From: Tetrahymena elliotti 4EA
Lineage: Eukaryota; Ciliophora; Oligohymenophorea; Hymenostomatida; Tetrahymenidae
Assembly (NCBI GenBank): GCA_000231825.2
Contig: JH720349.1
Coordinates: 265,763-329,762, forward strand
Direction: 5' to 3'
DNA: 64,000 nucleotides
Under the pieces are notes generated by a model. That model did no database searches and was not told the origin of the DNA. It saw only the letters and a program-made list of their open reading frames with translations. A program made the position numbers and the translations under genes. Numbering within the stretch: position 1 is the stretch's first letter; each line of letters opens with the position of its first letter. Shown here in pieces: positions 63,134 through 64,000 of this stretch.

Positions 63134-64000
63134 ATGGGGTTATTAATTAGTATAGTAAAAGGAAAGCTCAAAAGCATAGAGATAAGTAACTTTTGCATAC
63201 TTAGTTCATTAAATTGACATTTTATTTTATAAATTAGGAATTATTCCAAGAGATTTGGTAGAATTTATCCTTTTTCCAAATGTCGAAGTAAGTTACAGAA
63301 TGAATTTGAAATAAGAATACATTTAAGGAGTTGAAAAAATGGATACAAATGCTTGGGAAGTTGATTTAAGTAATATAAAATGATAATAATACAAGATAAT
63401 ATTCAGATTGTTTAAATACATTTTAAATCATAATAGTTAATGATAAAACTAGAAATTTAGCTGAGAAAATTAAAGAGAAAATAAACTAATAAACTCATAA
63501 GGAAGAGAAAAAGAATATACCTCAAGAGGAGAATCTTTAAGCTGAAATTGAATAGAAACAGATGCGAAAGATTTTATCCAAAATCAGTGGTTTAAAAAAT
63601 AAGCTTTTAGAAAGATAAAAGTAAATAGATATTCAAAAGAAAGAAATTCAAAAATTAAAGCTTAAAAAAGATAAGATTTAATTGTAAGTTGATGTAATGA
63701 CCTAAATGGTAAAATATTAAAAAATGTTAATTGTTATTTTAATGTTTATTTAACATAATTAGATTAGAGAAGAAGAAGAAAAATACCAATCATTTAGAAA
63801 TTTTGATTTCACGTATGTTACAAAAACTTATAAGTTGGCTGATGTTAAAAAAAACGCAAAAAAGAAATTCACTAATTCTTCTCCAAATCAAAGGCCTTCA
63901 AATATGAGTTTATCTTTGAGTAGACCTTATTCAAGTACAAATAACCCAATGCTTTCCTAATTTAAACTTGAATCTACATAAAAGCATTATTCTAAATAAT
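63134..64000 (+). CDS. Coiled-coil protein, partial (runs off the window)
   Basis: Four exons (63134-63185, 63238-63369, 63437-63683, 63768-64000+) join in phase across introns of 52, 67 and 84 nt with no TGA to the window edge. The product starts MGLLISIVKGKLKSIE, continues LVEFILFPNVEVSYRMNLKQ, then has a Lys/Glu/Gln-rich coiled coil at about residues 65-140 (KNKLLERQKQIDIQKKEIQK), and a basic, Ser-rich, probably disordered region (SPNQRPSNMSLSLSRPYS). The start is the first in-phase ATG, but an upstream exon cannot be excluded. Family not recognised. Confidence 0.65.

Noticed and set aside
1..64000. CRISPR arrays, insertion sequences, telomere or prokaryotic operon signals
   Set aside because: None seen; the reassigned stop codons, short AT-rich introns and eukaryotic gene set place this in a ciliate nuclear genome.

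Overview
This is AT-rich DNA (by eye well over 70% A+T) from a ciliate that reads TAA and TAG as glutamine and only TGA as stop. Conserved genes (SEC23, NAD+ synthetase, a P4-type ATPase, RP2) run through dozens of TAA/TAG codons where glutamine is acceptable and end at TGA. Short AT-rich GT...AG introns of about 50-100 nt and Gln/Asn-rich proteins fit a Tetrahymena-like oligohymenophorean macronuclear chromosome. I cannot name the species. No telomere repeat is seen, so this is an internal segment.

Layout. 1-2.1 kb: single-pass membrane protein (+), 5' end uncertain. 3.3-7.1 kb: large membrane protein with two P-loop GTPase domains (+). 7.6-8.1 kb: weak small-gene candidate. 8.6-9.8 kb: decayed leucine-rich-repeat (LRR) sequence. 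10.7-15.7 kb: long cyclic-nucleotide-binding-domain protein (-). 17.4-18.3 kb: mitochondrial carrier (+). 19.5-24.6 kb: LRR gene (-) built from 16 tiny exons, one repeat each. 25.8-28.6 kb: small hypothetical genes. 30.4-32.8 kb: F-box protein (-). 34.8-39.0 kb: 12-exon P4-type ATPase (-). 39.5-40.6 kb: RP2 homologue (-). 42.4-43.0 kb: HD-domain phosphohydrolase (-). 45.1-47.8 kb: SEC23 (-). 48.5-49.2 kb: open frame broken only by four in-frame TGAs. 49.7 kb: lone LRR exon relic. 50.9 kb: tRNA-Asp. 51.4-53.7 kb: glutamine-dependent NAD+ synthetase (+). 54.3-55.1 kb: NC2-alpha/DRAP1 (-). 56.2-60.3 kb: 1219-residue Asn/Gln/Ser-rich protein (+). 60.7-62.1 kb: frameshifted LRR pseudogene (-). 63.1-64.0 kb: coiled-coil protein running off the window (+).

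The recognisable genes are independent housekeeping or trafficking functions: COPII coat, lipid flippase, ciliary GAP, NAD synthesis, transcription repressor, mitochondrial transport. There is no operon logic. The unusual part is the LRR material: four separate loci in different states, from an intact mosaic of repeat-sized exons, through a frameshifted copy and an almost unreadable copy, to a single orphan exon. Splice sites given here were chosen by eye from GT...AG, reading phase and family similarity; exon lengths sum to whole codons in every spliced gene reported as complete.
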